Part shown: piece after piece, positions 60,401 through 64,000 of the stretch | Layout: every line of letters begins with the position of its first letter | How positions within the stretch are numbered: the stretch's first letter is position 1 | Source: Cardiocondyla obscurior | Lineage: Eukaryota; Arthropoda; Insecta; Hymenoptera; Formicidae | Length of the DNA stretch: 64,000 nucleotides | Direction: 5' to 3' | NCBI RefSeq assembly: GCF_019399895.1 | Contig: NC_091870.1 | Span: 9,035,001-9,099,000 of the forward strand | Notes under the pieces: model-generated | The model's database searches: none | Seen by the model: the letters and a program-made list of their open reading frames with translations, nothing else | What the model was told of the DNA's origin: nothing | Made by a program: the position numbers and the translations under genes

Positions 60401-62801
60401 TCGAAAGCGACCTAATTTCAAGCCAAATTCTCCTCTATCGCTACAATTTCTCAGCTCTCATCTCACGTTGCACAGTTATATTTACCCCTTATTTACTTTT
60501 GCTCGGGTATGCGGTTACACGTTCGTAACGTCACGATTCGCGCTGACATTTCTTCTTGTTTTAATTACCTAAGATGTAATCCTCTATTTTTCACGTTTCG
60601 TACTCAAAATATAAGTTTATAATTCTTTATTATGTTAAAATATGTATTTCCCAAGTTTGGTATAAAAAAGAAAAAAAAGAAAATCTTGCGTTAAAGAACG
60701 AGATGCGTTTTTAGCAATTGGAATCCTTCCGGAGAATGGGTCGCGTTTGAGAGAAACTAAACGGTAGCGATAGTAGGAGCGATAGCCGTGTTCAGGTTCA
60801 GGTGATCGAACGTCGCAAGAGCGATTTCGCGGCGCGTATTGAACTCCTGTCCCATATGTCGAGACGACTCGATTCTCTTCGTAAACGTTCGCCGACTACA
60901 TCCTCTTTCGTCCTTGTCGCTCGTTCCAGCTCCCGCGATCTCTTTCTCCTCCTTTCCTGCCAATCCTCCTTCTTCCTCTCTTCCCTCCTCTCGCCGCCGC
61001 CACGCAACTCGTTCACTCCATTTGCTCGCGGATATGTCGCGTACGGAGGTGCCTTGTGTGTATTAAATATACGTTTGTGGGCGCGTTGCTCCTCCTATAT
61101 CCCCGACCCGCCTGTTCCATAAGGCAGACGCAGCGTGAGATGAGAGAACGTAAAATATGATATTCTTGATGGCACGACCGAGACCGAACGCGATTTCGGT
61201 TTAGAATTATTTTACAATATTTAATTAACGGTCTATATATACGCGACTCGTAGCGTTATATCGGATGTCGGGAAATTTATTCGTGAAACGCAGCTCTTAA
61301 ACATTCGCTTACGTGGTCGTGGTCGGGACGATGCACTTTAGCGAATCGTCGTGGAACAACGTCGTTTCGAACGTAACCGTAGGCGAAATATGACATACCT
61401 TATTCCGAGAAGCAGCGAAACGTGCTTCCTCGTTGCTGTAGCCGCGAGGTGCTCATCGGTTAATTCGTGATTCACGCAACGGTACGAGGAATGTATTAAT
61501 CGTGGGACTCCCTCGAATCCATCGTTTGCTTTTTCTTCGAATCGCAGGAAAACGCGTGGCGATCGACTACCTGAGAATAACAAAAAGCACTTGACAAAAT
61601 AACAATTTTTTGGAAATTATTAACTTTTCGACGTCATTGTACAATATAATCATTTGTATATAAGAGTCGTCTTCTTATTAGAAGACGATGACATAGGGCG
61701 TGGACACATTTATTATAGGAAATAATGCTGGATTCGCAATGTGTGTCAATCAACGCATGGCGCGATACGCCGTTCTGCATTGCTTTCGCTCGGTGAGACT
61801 AGTATCTCGCGTTGATTCCAACGATTTCGATCCAACGCATCGTCGGAGCTCCGGCCGTTTTTCCTCAGCCATTTATACTGTTAGTAATACGAGAGCGGCG
61901 ACGTTTATATCTATTTACACCCGGGTGTGGCGGCGATGCGAATCGCGTGCACCGCTTCCCTCGAGAGGATATCCGGTGTGGAAACGTTCCCCTCTGCCCC
62001 CTTCCCTTCCATTCAGCCCTCTCTTCTCTCTTTTCCTCTTTTGCTCGCTCATTCACTTTCATATTCTTTCTCTTCGTCTTTCTCCCTAGAACCGCGTGCA
62101 CTTCCTCTATTTTCCTCGACCCCTCCAGTAGTATCGCCCTTCTTTCATAGCGCCGGGAACAGCACGTTCTCAATGAGTCGACCAACAGTCGCATTCACGT
62201 CGGAAGTTTTATGCCGCGTCAAATACAACGACGGGATTTTTCGAGCGGGAACGGTGCGTCGTCCCGGGTCGCAATTCATGCTTATTCATCCATAAAAATT
62301 CTCTTTCGATCGAGCGAGGCTCCCCCACGTGGGTCTCTTTCCAGCTTTTCTACATATTCCCTTCCCTTCTCCGGAGAAAGATTTTCTAGAGCCGAGTCAG
62401 TTGTACATTTTTCAACAAGATTCCAAAGCTAAAACAATTTTTTTAATACCGCAATTTTTCCGATTGTAATATAAAACGAAATGAATTTATCGGAATAAGT
62501 CTAATATCTCCGCTTCCGTCCCGTCTCGTACTACTTTCCTCAACGATCGCTTTTAGGAATTACGGAGGTTAATTGTCTCTAATTAAGTAAATTATTCAGA
62601 CGATATAAAGAAATTACTGTTCTCGGCGTAGCAGTGGCGAAATAAAATAATACTCGTATTTTCACAATTATGCACACTCTCTTTTTCTTTTTTTTTTTTT
62701 TTTTTCTCAACACTTTGCCCTACGTTTAATAATGACTGTCGGAAAAATGGGTAGATTTTGAAAGATAAAAGCGGAGGGAAGAGTTTGCGAGGGAATGAGG
62801 T

Positions 62802-62832
<31 letters not shown>

Positions 62833-64000
62833 CAGTCAACCTGCAGATGCATGAATGACTCGAAATGACGTACGCGTTTATTGAGCACAACTTGCCGACC
62901 CGCGCTCTTGCTCCCAGCAAGGACACGACATATTTTCCAACTCCAATCAGCGGCGAATTCCAACAACTTAAAAAAGCCGGAATTCTCCGATTAATTGGAA
63001 TTAAATTCTTTAAACTACATAAAAATTTATTATTTACCTAATGAATTGATTAGAATGTAATATTTAATATAATTTTTAGCAACTTTTTTTCTAAATTGTT
63101 CACAGGATGTAATAAATCTATACTTTAAAAGATACTTTACTAGATTTCTCAATTTTTGCTTGGCAACTAAATGTTTTAAAATCTTTGACAAAGAACTTAA
63201 TATTAAAGATGAGTTTGCTCTCGTTTTTTTTTTTTTTTCCCTCTATTCAGCAACGGAAAATAAATAATGTAAACGTCTCTTTTTTTAAATCGCAAAATAA
63301 GCAGAAACATTAACATTGATTTTTTCGCATTATCATTCACTCACGTCATCAATTGTTGACGCTGGCCTATGGTTCATATCTTACGATCGCAAGACGTGGC
63401 ATCGACTTGTGACGTTATTCGAAGGCAGAAAAGGGAAGAGACGTAGAGGAAACGCGAGTATGTGTACGTCCGCACGTACATCGGTATATGTAATAATGTG
63501 TGTAAGATAATACGCGTTAAAGTAGCGCGCACATAAGACGGAATTGCGTCAGGAACGAGAGGAGGAAAGAGGGAATCGGATAAACCGATTAAAAGTTATA
63601 ACTTATATAAGTGAGTCTACATTTTGTGTGAATATATAGCAAACTCTTAGGATACTTTTCGACGTGATAACGTTCATTTTCTCTCGATTACGCGCGACAT
63701 AATCGATCTTACACGCCCACAATCTATTTTTGTATACCGCTTCCGGTAGTGCCAAAGAGGGAAAGGACGCTTCTCGACAGAATTCGAGAACGATACGCGA
63801 TCTACCGCGTAACGTTACACGTCATCATCGTCATCGTCGTCGTTCCGTTCCTCCTCCTCCTCCTCATCGTCGATTTATTTCTCGAGTTTCTTTCTGACGT
63901 TATTACCACTCTCGGGCAATTAAAACCACGCGTTCCCACGGTCGGGGTGAACATAATGTCGAAAGTCTTAATAAAGGGACGCGTGTAATGGAGGTGATAG
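60401..64000. other. Right flank without a supported gene
   Basis: Mixed AT-rich and CT-rich DNA with a (GA)n tract at 62806-62832, a T-run near 62690 and another near 63225. The 79-codon frame at 63749-63988 has a hydrophobic stretch but begins with GTG and is made of TCATCG/TCC repeats. Nothing else is recognisable. It may be further upstream regulatory DNA. Confidence 0.4.
62806..62832. repeat. (GA)n microsatellite
   Basis: About thirteen GA units. Confidence 0.9.

Noticed and set aside
63749..63988. 79-codon frame with a strong hydrophobic segment
   Set aside because: Begins at GTG, and the hydrophobic part is encoded by TCATCG and TCC simple repeats.

Overview
The window looks like insect nuclear DNA, most likely from a hymenopteran such as an ant. 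Introns are short and AT-rich with GT-AG ends. The histone genes carry metazoan 3' stem-loops. The proteins are closest in layout to insect or animal families, and the second half is CpG-rich with many GA/CT, CA and TA microsatellites. The lineage call is inference from this overall character; no species-specific marker was found.

Layout: (1) 0.6-4.4 kb, minus: an 8-exon arylsulfatase B-like gene. It keeps every active-site residue I can check except the formylglycine cysteine, which is serine. (2) 5.5-6.6 kb, minus: isopentenyl-diphosphate isomerase, head-to-head with (3) 7.8-14.2 kb, plus: a 26-exon Nup155/Nup154 nucleoporin. (4) 14.5-18.1 kb, minus: a replication-dependent histone group, made of a decayed H2A pseudogene, intact H2B, a 140-bp tandem duplication of the H2A 3' end with a second stem-loop, and intact H2A. 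(5) 18.9-20.7 kb, plus: glycerate kinase (GLYCTK type), single exon as seen. (6) 21.7-25.6 kb, minus: a 15-exon SGSM3-type TBC-SH3-RUN protein with one GC-AG intron. (7) 26.9-28.2 kb, plus: a 5-exon TIP41/TIPRL homologue, head-to-head with SGSM3. (8) 33.9-57.1 kb, minus: sprouty. Its large 3' coding exon is clear. A proline-rich open segment 21 kb upstream ends in a strong, phase-compatible donor and is probably the 5' coding exon, so most of the right half would be one ~20.9 kb intron. (9) 57-64 kb: CpG- and GAGA-rich DNA, probably the sprouty promoter region.

Two copies of a palindromic MITE (203 and 244 bp) begin CAGAGAG, end CTCTCTG and have perfect 8-bp target-site duplications, which fits the hAT superfamily. 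They flank the TIPRL gene. A third, weaker inverted-repeat island sits in the last SGSM3 intron.

The genes are housekeeping or signalling genes without an operon-like relationship. Three head-to-head pairs (IDI/Nup154, H2A/GLYCTK, SGSM3/TIPRL) share short promoter regions. I see no tRNA, rRNA, CRISPR array or viral gene. Exon boundaries were read by eye from splice consensus, phase and remembered family proteins; no search was run.
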